Assembly (NCBI GenBank): GCA_029213075.1
Contig: JARGPO010000057.1
Coordinates: 1 to 44,445, forward strand
Direction of reading: 5' to 3'
DNA: 44,445 bases
Source of the DNA: Legionellaceae bacterium
Lineage (GTDB): Bacteria > Pseudomonadota > Gammaproteobacteria > Legionellales > Legionellaceae
In this document: positions 36,501 to 44,141 of the stretch, one piece after another
Layout of the letters: each line of letters starts with the position of its first letter
Numbering within the stretch: position 1 is the first letter of the stretch
Notes under the pieces: generated by a model
The model's database searches: none
What the model saw: only the letters and a program-made list of their open reading frames with translations
Told to the model about the DNA's origin: nothing
Position numbers and translations under genes: made by a program

Positions 36501-39500
36501 TCCCATAATGACGAAATAGTTGACCAAATGCCTGCATGTTATGCTCTGTGAAACCATCAAAAAATTCTCTTGAAAAGCCTGAGTCTTGTTGAGTTTGATA
36601 CCAATTTTTGAGAAGGCTTCTCATTTTGTTTAAATCATCTAGATGAAAAGGTTGTGAGTTATCAGTGTGATTATCTAAGTATTGTAAAGGTTCGGAGGTT
36701 TCTTGTTGCAAACCTTTTGCTTCTAACCAATCATGAATTGATTTTGGTAGAGTTTCAGACGCCAAATAATGCCAAGCATTGGCTAGATCGCTATCTTGAC
36801 CACTGCTACCTGCAAGTGGCTCTAATTGCCGATAATCACCATAAAAATCAGTTTTGGTTTTAACTTTACTTAGTCTCATTGCAAAAGGATCTTTTTGCAA
36901 CTCTTCTAAATCATCATGTTCTAAGTCTTTGTTGTAGGTTAGAATCCACGATTTATCTTTTGCGTAGAAAACTCTAAAACCAGGAGTTCTTTCCCAGTCG
37001 ATACCAAATTTAAATAGTTCAGAAAATTCTTGTATTTTAGCAAGTGCGGCAGCATCTATTTTTTGAATAATGTATTTACCATCGACATTACTACCAACCC
37101 AATCTGAGAAATCTTTCTCACTAATACCTTTTTCTGCTAGATTGTACCGACCAATTAGTTCTGACTCATCCTTACCATAATCTAGAATTCTTTTTGCAGC
37201 TGGCATTTTAACTTCTGGCTGTTGCTCTGCTTCTTGTTGAACTTCTTGCGCTACTTCTTGTTGTGCTTGTTGTTGAACTCCTAGAGATTGGGAGACGAGA
37301 GAATATTTTTCACCTTTTGTCCATGATGTGTCGTCTATAACTTCAGAAACTCTTTGAATTGGATGAGAAACTGGTGATGGCTCGTTAATTTTTCTGGTTT
37401 GATTTTCTAGATTTAACTCTCGTCTTTTGCGAATATTGTCCTCAATTGTATTTTGTAGTTCTTTGTATGAGGATTTTAAAATATGATAATTTCTATCTTT
37501 TGGGATCGTTTCATCCCAAGCAGAACTCTTTATTTGTAAAAATGTTTTGCCTCTTCTAGCAAATGAGTTTAGTTCTTCAATTAATTCTTGGCCATTATTA
37601 TCAACATCTAAGTTATGTAAATTAATTTCGCTAATATCATTTTGTTTATCTAGTGCTGAGATTAGTTCTATGAATGCTTCTCTTGCTGGTTTATCTAAAT
37701 TATCAGGTAAAATGATATCTAATTTTTTAAATAACGGTTTTTTACTTGTTGAATTGATTAATCTTGTTAAATTTTTAATATAACTAGCAGAAGAGATGGT
37801 TTTTCCACTATCTAAACTTAGTGTGCAAGATAATGGCTCAAGATCTGATTCTTCTATATGTTTAAATAAAAGTTCAAGCCCCTTATTGCCCATTTCGGCG
37901 ATGTTTTTAAAAAGATAGAAATTATCACTACTAATTTCTATTTCTGGATTTTGAAGAAACGAGTATATAAACCCACCGGTATTGTCCCAAGCTTGCCTTC
38001 GAGCCTGGATTTCACTTTGGGCATGACTTAAGTAGTTTGGATGAGATTCCTTAAAAAATCGATTGCGTGCGGCTAAGGCATAGATAGAGGAGTAGTTATC
38101 ACTTGGTGGGCCATAAATATCTATGTTTGTTAATTCAAGGTTATAACTAAACCATTCATTTAAACTTTTTATATCTTGTTGGCTTGGAGCAAATCTTAAG
38201 AGTAGATTTTCTGCTTTTTGATAATATGCAATCTTCATTGATTCTATAAGTTGCTTTTTATCTGATACTGTTATGGATTTACTATCACTATCATAAGTTA
38301 TAAGACCTGCATCAAATGCAGCTAATATTTGCGTTATAGGTGTTTCTGAAAGCGCACTTGTCATTAGATATTCAATATCAGTATGATTACCCGCATATAG
38401 TTCTTCAGCTGTATATTGAGAGAAGGGTGCTCTTTGGGTAAAGGCTTGATTTGACCTTGATTTTTCTTGCTCAAACGATCGATAGGTGCTTTGATCTTTT
38501 CTTGATGTAGGTTTATCAAATAGCCCTTGTTCTAATGAATTTTGTAATAGCACCGTGACAGGAATATCTGCTCGATAAGATTCAAGCATTGGTTTATTTT
38601 GAGCTAATAAAGACCAAGGTAATATTCTAGATAGTAATACTGCATGCCAAGCGATGGAATCATCATATTCAGAATCATTAATATAATTTAAAGTGTCTAT
38701 AGACATGCTATTTAACTGGTTTAAATGGTCAAATGCAATATCACCTTGCCATTCCTGAGGTGCAAAGCATGTCCAATTACCCGCTTCTTGAGTTAACAAA
38801 ACCCATTTTGGAGACCTCTCCTCGCCAATATTCACGATAATAGTTTTAAGATTGCGCCATTCATCAGGTGATAAATTTTCAAGTTCACTATGATGCATAG
38901 GAGCAACTTGCGTACACGCAATTTTATTGCGCAACACTTTAGTTTTAAATTCTTTACTACCATATATGTTAAGTAATAAACGATATATATCGTAGCGTGT
39001 TGGTGACTTAGTATATGGAGTATCGATGGCACTGGAAAGAGAGCGATGCTTTTGATATAAAGATAGATCAGATAAAGGACAGCCTTGGATTCGTTGTGCT
39101 TGATCTATGACTAAGGCATCAGTTATTAACTGCATGTTATCTGTTTCGATATATGCAGCAATTGAATCTTTACTAGTAAAAGCATTGGCTAGTATTGGGT
39201 ATATAAGTTCATTACAAAGTTCTTGATCTTCGCTTAACCATGGATGATTTCTTTTAAGAGATTCCTCTATTTGGGTGTAGAATAACGTTAGTTGAGATTC
39301 AAACTCACGACCGTATTGGTTATTCCATTTGTCTGTTGATTGCTTTGTTATTTCGTCCTCTAGTTCTTGTTTTAAAATAGCTTGTTCTGAAATATCATCC
39401 TCATCTTCAGCTACTAATTCAGCCATTTTCTTACGAATATCTCCATCACTTTTTATTATCCAATATTCAAAAAATACTCTTTGGATATCTCCTAGAAAAG

Positions 39501-39531
39501 ACTGGATATACTCATCTTTGTTTGTAGACAT
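30532..39531 (-). CDS. Giant SecA-like ATPase protein (2,999 residues)
   Basis: There is no signal peptide. The N-terminal ~1,850 residues are mostly helical and unrecognised. They include a short LRR-like stretch (about 560-680) and a Gln/Glu-rich linker (about 750-776). The region 1935-2430 reads like the SecA motor. It shows a Walker A-equivalent KTGEGKG (Lys1949), a DEAD-box equivalent FLDEGDHLML (Asp2058), GRGTDI (Asp2385) and the motif VI-like QEQGRQGRYDAGG (Arg2414, Arg2417). SecA itself is about 900 residues and has a preprotein cross-linking domain and zinc tail; this protein is not the housekeeping SecA. The C-terminal 550 residues are helical and unknown. A 60-bp tandem duplication lies at residues about 1239-1278. 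AAGGA precedes the ATG. Substrate and role are unknown; host-directed activity is inferred from context. Confidence 0.85.
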   Translation of the reverse strand: MSTNKDEYIQSFLGDIQRVFFEYWIIKSDGDIRKKMAELVAEDEDDISEQAILKQELEDEITKQSTDKWNNQYGREFESQLTLFYTQIEESLKRNHPWLSEDQELCNELIYPILANAFTSKDSIAAYIETDNMQLITDALVIDQAQRIQGCPLSDLSLYQKHRSLSSAIDTPYTKSPTRYDIYRLLLNIYGSKEFKTKVLRNKIACTQVAPMHHSELENLSPDEWRNLKTIIVNIGEERSPKWVLLTQEAGNWTCFAPQEWQGDIAFDHLNQLNSMSIDTLNYINDSEYDDSIAWHAVLLSRILPWSLLAQNKPMLESYRADIPVTVLLQNSLEQGLFDKPTSRKDQSTYRSFEQEKSRSNQAFTQRAPFSQYTAEELYAGNHTDIEYLMTSALSETPITQILAAFDAGLITYDSDSKSITVSDKKQLIESMKIAYYQKAENLLLRFAPSQQDIKSLNEWFSYNLELTNIDIYGPPSDNYSSIYALAARNRFFKESHPNYLSHAQSEIQARRQAWDNTGGFIYSFLQNPEIEISSDNFYLFKNIAEMGNKGLELLFKHIEESDLEPLSCTLSLDSGKTISSASYIKNLTRLINSTSKKPLFKKLDIILPDNLDKPAREAFIELISALDKQNDISEINLHNLDVDNNGQELIEELNSFARRGKTFLQIKSSAWDETIPKDRNYHILKSSYKELQNTIEDNIRKRRELNLENQTRKINEPSPVSHPIQRVSEVIDDTSWTKGEKYSLVSQSLGVQQQAQQEVAQEVQQEAEQQPEVKMPAAKRILDYGKDESELIGRYNLAEKGISEKDFSDWVGSNVDGKYIIQKIDAAALAKIQEFSELFKFGIDWERTPGFRVFYAKDKSWILTYNKDLEHDDLEELQKDPFAMRLSKVKTKTDFYGDYRQLEPLAGSSGQDSDLANAWHYLASETLPKSIHDWLEAKGLQQETSEPLQYLDNHTDNSQPFHLDDLNKMRSLLKNWYQTQQDSGFSREFFDGFTEHNMQAFGQLFRHYGIVGCQKWFELVLQLHETFPSNFPIFKQTFLDSIDDWSELLEEDEVSELSNSMQKLRSHQDYQDGLWQLISLHGKTALKNSSKNRVRFAEIWQAYDMVIDYIEANDLNFNKKQFIDALKQYPDGINATEFLRRLRSVLENTGNRQDSMHVQNEILSNLCKIDWRENGFYYACIHENYRFWDESLQFSALNTLNGYQNGYTSSWDSVDLKTITEPLSYTLRYAAQRLKLNKENLNIFKDLISTPAIKNNIKENFNIFKDLISTPAIKNNIQVQRLILASLALGVDNLTTIQQCDWSKLADKKYSTILMAINSHLLLDEKDLSSQSYHIKISDMPLLLEVLLEENRDVRNLDLDALNAIGRAMRCYESSSNPDKKNTLKKLVQHGMQNGFNKPEVTAYPWLVSTPITIADNEQRRLFYNQLATINFATSTKYPSKSELETYLQGMTTEQSRHQAVQDLIEQGCMIADQDASFRPLNEEEKGQFANVYLLKTFKDQNQKLITKLCERIAIKDEGNSKDKVQKLIIFFLEIDRKSYYDELGYLLGLLVEKSDDKYYSIEQLTQLLHAVFDQNQFKTNPYPVSFIKILVNEALENTDSSLLNGNLHKLTTTETYLDRLTEILDEINLAEIPHQAKKTLVSIATKFKDSPNLEVAFASYSQIFHGLKTAPRVSQALNQLIINQLDYTADHEFIERITKLAIPCPFDEEFKKLWESDQIKLLRAIEEKTITDDQVDELINIEDPTTRMIVNAVFKDAKDLPHISAVKSSLQRMNPDQRLMLARYCKTIPIPTMKQVSELLTKYPNDSQRIINHFEANMQKFKRDYNLTKQDKQGLIRILSNFKLKATHKVISASAQVEMLHLLYYMNTYSTALNLQEKSNEDILKYIHKNTGSNDPESKARVLACMREILYRKTGKWANHTQMVALLYGAVHNDDNLLFQIKTGEGKGLFSVMRVAYRALNGQVVDVFSSKESLSARDHEEFAPVLDAFEIPNSHITASSSPDTYKHKVNKKTGVGAVNYATLGGFSLFISGLRWDNKDRLDKIDLSSTNRFAFLDEGDHLMLDEDTLFNYSDSGGASSVYNYDTWVYEVAYDFYLENEQRFNSEQSVDEYDDLRVLYNRLQETQLIKAPKESNYFQKFLASGDTKLRNTTLFSLIMAAKKAHSLKDGVDFSVMEEPKEIFHSEIDRRFAKVRIKNQIYHGSTYSETVQQMLHVRLNKDAVANGITPNFFVEPESEIALSLNSRYVLKKYYLGGIESCTGTPGNLSDLDIYKNEFHFDDILKVPTHHENSTHFLQPIYTSDLNAQVTSILESINSNPNQPVLITCVDDEEVEQLGKLIAERLPEGRNLLVDLSANGVAESEIVKTAGLIGAITISSRVGRGTDITPYDKEQGLRLIRAYAVHPRDTKQEQGRQGRYDAGGVCQEIINYAEIEEKFEKYKENEEFNKLLAFEVEHLNVKLAKHESMSQSKEIWVKIREDDALKLQYLHTRTVTIFEQYIKEQSRKHIHRKDDLIAEGSGQVMNEEMTLKLKESWKKCKKELEAIFLGEFTEDKFSQARKILDEFYEDNQIPPPREPHGKELELNAVDNDESIQESLISERIDFYQTWFNKMKDYNQGGYHNVDDLALMYKSFKYLERDRLEKITEFLDLYPEQCCTISYAAWTEAVTYLTDEEPNTTEYETRLDEFFKKTPATHDNFEKLFLAAVRGAPDVAFLLEEIEFYDIDLSPEIIENLPRKIVNLFKNQMNGADRCFALEAFAKAQNPADIINPLINKYSELISNPSVIRPLIACQLRKMDESLLESIDLRNPYIAKLLDFFSQRPEINKADYERMLAKINDVPADKVDEFLDLIITIPANIPVKAILKQLRDLPGMHTTTNALEARIEIIREAARPFNQFLSRTEIIGSDDYFALPIDQEKYKEWTVLFGKLNMSQAKDFFTKANTIDVNSQIEKLKAVADNFVKNKSTIGMDKDMNSTFFSSTKTKGDNSGDSPRSVGMFR
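35698..35817 (-). repeat. In-frame 60-bp tandem duplication inside the SecA-like gene
   Basis: Bases 35698-35757 and 35758-35817 are identical except for one position (a/c). Each encodes the 20-residue unit containing NIFKDLISTPAIKNNI, so the protein carries it twice in a row. Near identity at DNA level implies a recent duplication. It keeps the reading frame. Confidence 0.95.
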
Positions 39532-39634
39532 TATAGATCCTTCACCAAAACTACATGTATTTATTTTAGACTATTAATGATGATATTCAACTTAATGTTT
39601 CCTTAACCCTCATGCGCTATTATATATCAATAAT

Positions 39635-39663
39635 TTGATTTATCGATTATTTTGTTCTACATT
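39635..39663 (+). promoter_or_regulatory. Possible promoter of the 768-residue gene
   Basis: TTGATT (39635-39640), a 17-nt spacer and TACATT (39658-39663) lie 69 bp before the chosen ATG. An alternative, TTGTTC (39652-39657) with GATTAT (39675-39680), also has a 17-nt spacer. The region is the divergent spacer with the SecA-like giant gene. Confidence 0.4.
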
Positions 39664-39732
39664 TAATCTATAAAGATTATTTTGATTCAATTTAATCATA
39701 TACCCTTAGCATTAGAGAACCTGGAGATAAAA

Positions 39733-42039
39733 ATGGCTAATAAAGTGAATGTAAGTGAAAATATAAAGAAGTATCTGGATGGTAAAAACAGGTATTTGAC
39801 CCGCGGTCATCGAATGTTTTTCGGATACGTTGCTAGAATTTTCTGGAATAAATATGAACTAAGCCAAGATATTGCAGAGGCGAATCTTATAAGTGATCTA
39901 AATGAAGAGCAAGATGATATACAAGATCTGTTAGAAGAATCAGGACCTAATGTTGGATATCAATTAAATGGTACTTTAAAGACATATTTTATGGCTGATT
40001 TTTCAACAGGGAAAGATTTGAAGGACAAGGGTGAAAAAATACTTGCTAATATGAGTGCAGAAGAACGAGATGCAAATTTGGCACTTTTGAATAGAATATA
40101 CAATTATCGTCTCAGCCGAATCTCTTTAAAAACTGGAAAATCTTTGGAAGATCTTGTGCCGGCTATTCTTGCTAATATAAGGACGACTGTTGAATTTGAT
40201 ATGCGAGGTTTCAAAAGACATGGTCAAGTAGAGGGAAAGAAATTATCAACAAAACAAGAGATAATGCTTTCTATTCAGGCATACATTGATGGTGTTATTG
40301 ATTATGACGAGTTAAGAAAGAATATTAGTGCGAAAGACCATTGGGGGTTTACAAGGTTTTTCTCGCGTAAAATCAAAAGATCTTTGCATGTAATTGATTC
40401 TCTCCGAGTAAGTGAGATTTTTAACGATAGATATAATGAAGTCGGTAGAGCGAAACCCATTCAGTCTGGATCTGTCTCAGTCAAAAAACTTCAAAAAGTT
40501 CAAGAAGAAAAGCGAATGGTTGAAGATGAGAAAGATCATTATTTGGATATAATAGAAAAAAGTGCAGCAGAAACAAAAAAACTTCAAGATATACTTCGGG
40601 ACCCTGAGTTGGGATATGATGCTAAAGATGAAGAGATAGATAAAATGTTTAGCTCTCATAATATTCCACAAGAAACTTTTGTAGAGACAATGACTGCCGT
40701 GCTTAAAAGGGTAGAGGAAAACTATAACTCTTTTGTATCAGTAATTGCATCTGACTTAGGTAAAGGTATCATAAACAAAGAAGAGTCAGAACAAATATTA
40801 GATAGAGTTTCAGAGTCAAATGGTGAATTAAAGTCTTTTATAGAAAGTGAGATTAAAAACGCTACAAATCCAGATGTCCAGTATCAAACAAATTGTGCAA
40901 GTGTTTGGAAATTTTTGAATCAAATTCATAAGAAAATGGAGCATAAAGATCCTGATGCTGGTTCGCACAATTTGGTGACAGCTCCTGAAATGGCATACCG
41001 AAATTCTTTTATACCATCTGCATTGGAAGTGTTAGGATCTATACCAAAATCTCCTAAGATACCTGAAAAACATATTAGTTCAACTATTGAAGTTAAAGAA
41101 TCGATACGGAAATTACAATTAAGAAATGCAAAAATGAGGTTGACTCTTACAGAGTTAGCTGATCAATTTCAATCGATTCAGCAAGGCGAGATGCATGATG
41201 ATATTATTAATTTTATTACCACAGAAATTTCAGCAAGTGAGGATGATTTAGCAAAACTTCTAAAAGAAGTTGAAGGTATTACTACCGAACAGTTTGATGT
41301 GCTATCTGATCATAAGTTAGAATGGCAAGAAAATGTCTGTAAGATAGCCAGACTGATATGTGATAACGCCGATAATTTGGAAAGAGACAGGTCTCTTTTG
41401 TTTAATTATAAACTAAAAGGTGATAAGAGTGGAAAGTTTAGCGCTGACCTTGATAAGAATAGGATTTTTGTTCCTACTTATTGGATGCGTGATCGCTCGT
41501 TAAGCGCCAATGATTTTGCAAGTGAATACAAAGCTATTTATCTTAAGTTACCAGAAGATTTGAGGAAAAAAATAAAAGGAGATCATCATAACCTTGATAG
41601 TTACGCATTTGGTTTATCTGATTCAGTTAGACATGTTCCAGATCTTGGGGTTCTTGATGGGTTTAAACAAGAAATGATTGAGTTATCTAATAAGCTTGGC
41701 AATAGGGATAGAGAAAACTGGATGACATTTATTTCTGATATGGATAGTCTTCGTGCATCGAAATTTACTGTATTAGGAAAAGAGTTTAAAGATCAATATT
41801 CTCCATGGTTTCCAGTAGTTGCTGAATCAACTTCAAGTAATACAGTTGTTGTTGAACCAACTGCAAATTCATATGCAGCCGCGTCAGTATCTAGTACAGG
41901 AATGTATTCTAAGTCTGGCCATGTTTCTGGTTGCACAACTCCGGCAAGTGAATTATCAGGTGAAGAAGATGAAAGCCACATGAAAAGCGAAGAAATAGAT
42001 GAAGGCAAACCGGGTCCCAATTCTATTAGAGGCCAATAA
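39733..42039 (+). CDS. Hypothetical coiled-coil protein with acidic C-terminus (candidate effector)
   Basis: I do not recognise this 768-residue protein. ATG at 39733 is chosen because GGAG lies 7 nt upstream; a TTG 51 bp earlier in the same frame has no such site. It is hydrophilic, without a signal peptide. The N-terminal 240 residues are helical (GHRMFFGYVARIFWNKYEL is the most hydrophobic part). Next comes a Lys/Glu-rich coiled coil (about 250-290), further helical segments, and a disordered tail rich in Ser/Thr. The tail ends in an acidic stretch (SGEEDESHMKSEEIDEGKPG). A Glu-rich patch just before the C-terminus is the kind of E-block signal reported for many Dot/Icm type IV effectors, so secretion is possible (inference). 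It is divergent from the SecA-like gene. Confidence 0.75.
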   Translation: MANKVNVSENIKKYLDGKNRYLTRGHRMFFGYVARIFWNKYELSQDIAEANLISDLNEEQDDIQDLLEESGPNVGYQLNGTLKTYFMADFSTGKDLKDKGEKILANMSAEERDANLALLNRIYNYRLSRISLKTGKSLEDLVPAILANIRTTVEFDMRGFKRHGQVEGKKLSTKQEIMLSIQAYIDGVIDYDELRKNISAKDHWGFTRFFSRKIKRSLHVIDSLRVSEIFNDRYNEVGRAKPIQSGSVSVKKLQKVQEEKRMVEDEKDHYLDIIEKSAAETKKLQDILRDPELGYDAKDEEIDKMFSSHNIPQETFVETMTAVLKRVEENYNSFVSVIASDLGKGIINKEESEQILDRVSESNGELKSFIESEIKNATNPDVQYQTNCASVWKFLNQIHKKMEHKDPDAGSHNLVTAPEMAYRNSFIPSALEVLGSIPKSPKIPEKHISSTIEVKESIRKLQLRNAKMRLTLTELADQFQSIQQGEMHDDIINFITTEISASEDDLAKLLKEVEGITTEQFDVLSDHKLEWQENVCKIARLICDNADNLERDRSLLFNYKLKGDKSGKFSADLDKNRIFVPTYWMRDRSLSANDFASEYKAIYLKLPEDLRKKIKGDHHNLDSYAFGLSDSVRHVPDLGVLDGFKQEMIELSNKLGNRDRENWMTFISDMDSLRASKFTVLGKEFKDQYSPWFPVVAESTSSNTVVVEPTANSYAAASVSSTGMYSKSGHVSGCTTPASELSGEEDESHMKSEEIDEGKPGPNSIRGQ

Positions 42040-42070
42040 CTTTCATGTGAGGTTGTATCTCATTTTAAGT

Positions 42071-42096
42071 TTAAGCGCTATACTTATAGCGCTTAA
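42071..42096. terminator. Terminator-like hairpin after the 768-residue gene
   Basis: TTAAGCGCTATA (42071-42082) pairs with TATAGCGCTTAA (42085-42096), a perfect 12-bp stem with a 2-nt loop, 31 bp after the stop codon. It is flanked by T-rich sequence on the left and AAATTA on the right, so it could work weakly in either direction. Confidence 0.6.
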
Positions 42097-42111
42097 ATTA
42101 CCATCTAATAA

Positions 42112-42139
42112 GTAGGTTGGGCCAAGGGGCCCAACCTAC
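42112..42139. repeat. REP-like 12-bp stem hairpin
   Basis: GTAGGTTGGGCC (42112-42123) pairs with GGCCCAACCTAC (42128-42139) around a 4-nt loop. The GTAGGTTGGGC palindrome is a common dispersed bacterial repeat type. It differs from the REP-like elements at the two window ends. It is GC-rich against AT-rich surroundings. Confidence 0.7.
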
Positions 42140-42286
42140 ATTAGTATCATTAATTTCTCATACTACAGCCGTTGCCCTTAATAGATTTGACATTAACCCT
42201 TAAATGTTAGAGGATCCAACTGAAGCTGTTTTAGTTTAAGGCAGTAGTTACCTTTTCTAAGGTTTTTGCATAGGATTTATATTTGT

Positions 42287-43657
42287 ATGGGATTAAAAAC
42301 AGATAACAAAGCTAAAATAGGGCTCTTTTCGCTTGTTATGATTGCAATTGTTTCCGTTGATAGCTTAAGAAATATACCAGTATCAGCTCAATACGGTTTT
42401 TCTCTTATTACTTTTTATCTGATTGCGGGAATTATGTTTTTCCTTCCTTTGGCGTGGGTAACAGCTAAATTGGCAGCAAGATATCCAAATACCGGTGGTT
42501 CTTATGTTTGGGTTACTAAGGCATTTGGAAGTTCATCAGGATATGTTGCCATATTATTGCAATGGATCTATAACATTATTTGGTATCCAACAATATTTGC
42601 ATTTATTACTGCAACCGCTGCATCCTTATTTTTTCCTGATTTACAAAATAACAAATGGTTTCTTTTATCTATAAGTGTAGGACTTTTTTGGATGCTTAGT
42701 CTTCTCCATTGTCGTGGTATTCGAACTAGTAGCTGGATTAGTATAGTAAGTGCAATTGTTGGCACACTGTTGCCTATGATAATAATGATTGGTCTTGCAA
42801 TATATTGGCTAATTTCTGGTAAATCATCGGTAACCCCTATGAGTTGGGGGGCGCTTGTTCCAACTATGCATGATATTAAAAATATAGGCTTTTTCTCAAA
42901 TGTTTTATTTAGCTTGCTTGGGCTTGAAGTTATAGCCATGCATGCTGGTAATGTTATAAATCCTGGTCGGGCTTATCCAAGAGCCGTTTCAATTAGTGCT
43001 ATTACTATCTTACTAACTATAGTCTGTAGCTCGCTCGCTTTGTGCGTTATAATGCCAGTTGAAAAGCTTTCGTTAATCACCGGGCTAAGTGATGTTTTGC
43101 AAATATTTTTTGCTGCATACTCAATTCATAATGTTGCGTCTATAATTGGTATTTGTATAATTATTGGTGGTCTTGGAATTTCATCCTCATGGATGATAGG
43201 GCTAGCTCGTGGCTTTCAAGTTGCTATGTGCGCAATGGATTCTCCTGCTGTTTTACAAAACCTAAATAAGCACGGGGCACCATCCGGTGTTTTGTTCTTA
43301 CAATCAATTGTATATTCAATTTTGATGAGTGTTTTTCTACTTTTCCCAGATATAGACAGCTCATATTGGTTATTGTCAGCAATTACCGCGCAATTTGCAT
43401 TATTATATTATGTTTTAGTTTTTGTAGCTGCTTTTAAATTATTACGGCAAGAAAAACAGAGTAGAGTAAATAATGTTCTTAGTGTACTTCTGCCAGGTTT
43501 GGCTTGCAGCATTTGTTTAGCTGGTGTTGTTTCTGGCTTTATACCACCTGATTTTGTGGATGCTGGTAGCCAATTAAAGTATCAGTTTATATTCATATCT
43601 GTTTTTGCCGTTCTTGGTGCTCTTATGATTTACAAATTAAAATATAACTCAAAATAG
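42287..43657 (+). CDS. APC-superfamily amino acid permease
   Basis: The 456-residue membrane protein has about 12 hydrophobic segments. The APC signature at the N-terminus includes VDSLRNIPVSAQYGFSLITFY and the segment AKLAARYPNTGGSYVWVTKAFG, which matches glutamate/GABA-antiporter-like and other amino acid permeases. FFSNVLFSLLGLEVIAMHAGNVINPGRAYPRA matches the conserved TM6-TM7 region. ATG at 42287 is preferred to an upstream TTG at 42266 because AGGA lies 11 nt before the ATG and overlaps the extra residues. The substrate cannot be fixed from sequence; amino acid uptake suits a host-dependent bacterium. It is a single gene. Confidence 0.9.
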   Translation: MGLKTDNKAKIGLFSLVMIAIVSVDSLRNIPVSAQYGFSLITFYLIAGIMFFLPLAWVTAKLAARYPNTGGSYVWVTKAFGSSSGYVAILLQWIYNIIWYPTIFAFITATAASLFFPDLQNNKWFLLSISVGLFWMLSLLHCRGIRTSSWISIVSAIVGTLLPMIIMIGLAIYWLISGKSSVTPMSWGALVPTMHDIKNIGFFSNVLFSLLGLEVIAMHAGNVINPGRAYPRAVSISAITILLTIVCSSLALCVIMPVEKLSLITGLSDVLQIFFAAYSIHNVASIIGICIIIGGLGISSSWMIGLARGFQVAMCAMDSPAVLQNLNKHGAPSGVLFLQSIVYSILMSVFLLFPDIDSSYWLLSAITAQFALLYYVLVFVAAFKLLRQEKQSRVNNVLSVLLPGLACSICLAGVVSGFIPPDFVDAGSQLKYQFIFISVFAVLGALMIYKLKYNSK

Positions 43658-43678
43658 TTTGAATCCAAGGAGCATCTA

Positions 43679-43774
43679 CAGTGTTTATAGTTTTTGAATC
43701 TCTCTTTCTGGGAATAACTATCGTAGATAATTTTTGTCTAATTTGGTCATAAATCCTATGTTGTAAGATTATAT
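43679..43774. repeat. 96-bp direct repeat, copy 1
   Basis: This block, starting CAGTGTTTATAGTTTTTGAA and ending GATTATAT, recurs at 44142-44237 with four mismatches in 96 bases. It lies just downstream of the permease gene and on one side of the GIY-YIG pseudogene. Confidence 0.95.
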
Positions 43775-43788
43775 CCAGACGATCTTAA

Positions 43789-44075
43789 TCAGCAACAAAT
43801 ATCTTCATACAGATCACACCACTTTGGATTTAGTTCCTCAATTAAGTTAATCTTCCATTGCCTACACCAGTTTTTGAAACGCTTCTCACGCCGAGCTGCT
43901 TCCACATAAGTATCGTGAATCTCATAATAAACCAAGGTGCATTGTATCTAGCTGTAAACCCTGGGATTACCTTGCTTTTATGTTCCCAAGCTCGTTTAAT
44001 CAAATCTGATGTTAAACCTACATATAGTGTACCATTACGGCCAATGGCCATAATATAAACATAAAACAATCTCAT
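43789..44075 (-). pseudogene. Frameshifted GIY-YIG endonuclease-domain gene
   Basis: A small GIY-YIG nuclease-superfamily gene (YhbQ/UPF0213-like). ATG at 44075 has AAGGAA just upstream. The N-terminal half reads FYVYIMAIGRNGTLYVGLTSDLIKRAWEHK...FTARYNA, including the YVYI and YVGLTS motifs and the R-x3-H helix. After RYNA the frame is lost: the same frame gives a short unrelated tail stopping at 43842. The next frame restores a normal family C-terminus (LVYYEIHDTYVEAARREKRF, then KNWCRQWKINLIEELNPKW) ending at a TGA at 43789. One base is missing around 43934-43938. It is a decayed gene, or a sequencing error would make it intact. Confidence 0.85.
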
Positions 44076-44141
44076 TTTTTTTCCTTGATAGAGTATTGGA
44101 CTCAAGTTGATAATATCATTAATTCTTAAGTCTTGCTAAAT

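Noticed and set aside
38700-38870. KWVLLTQEAGNWTCFAPQEW in the SecA-like giant considered as a second papain/Ulp-like protease site
   Set aside because: The expected His before the Trp is absent and no partner Cys or Asp could be placed; at most it is a degenerate relic.
39682-39732. TTG start 51 bp upstream of the 768-residue protein's ATG
   Set aside because: ATG at 39733 has GGAG at ideal spacing; the TTG lacks one.
42266-42286. TTG start for the amino acid permease
   Set aside because: The Shine-Dalgarno AGGA lies inside this extension and serves ATG at 42287.
42568-42939. Minus-strand 123-codon frame inside the permease gene
   Set aside because: It is antisense to transmembrane segments, where chance open frames are common.
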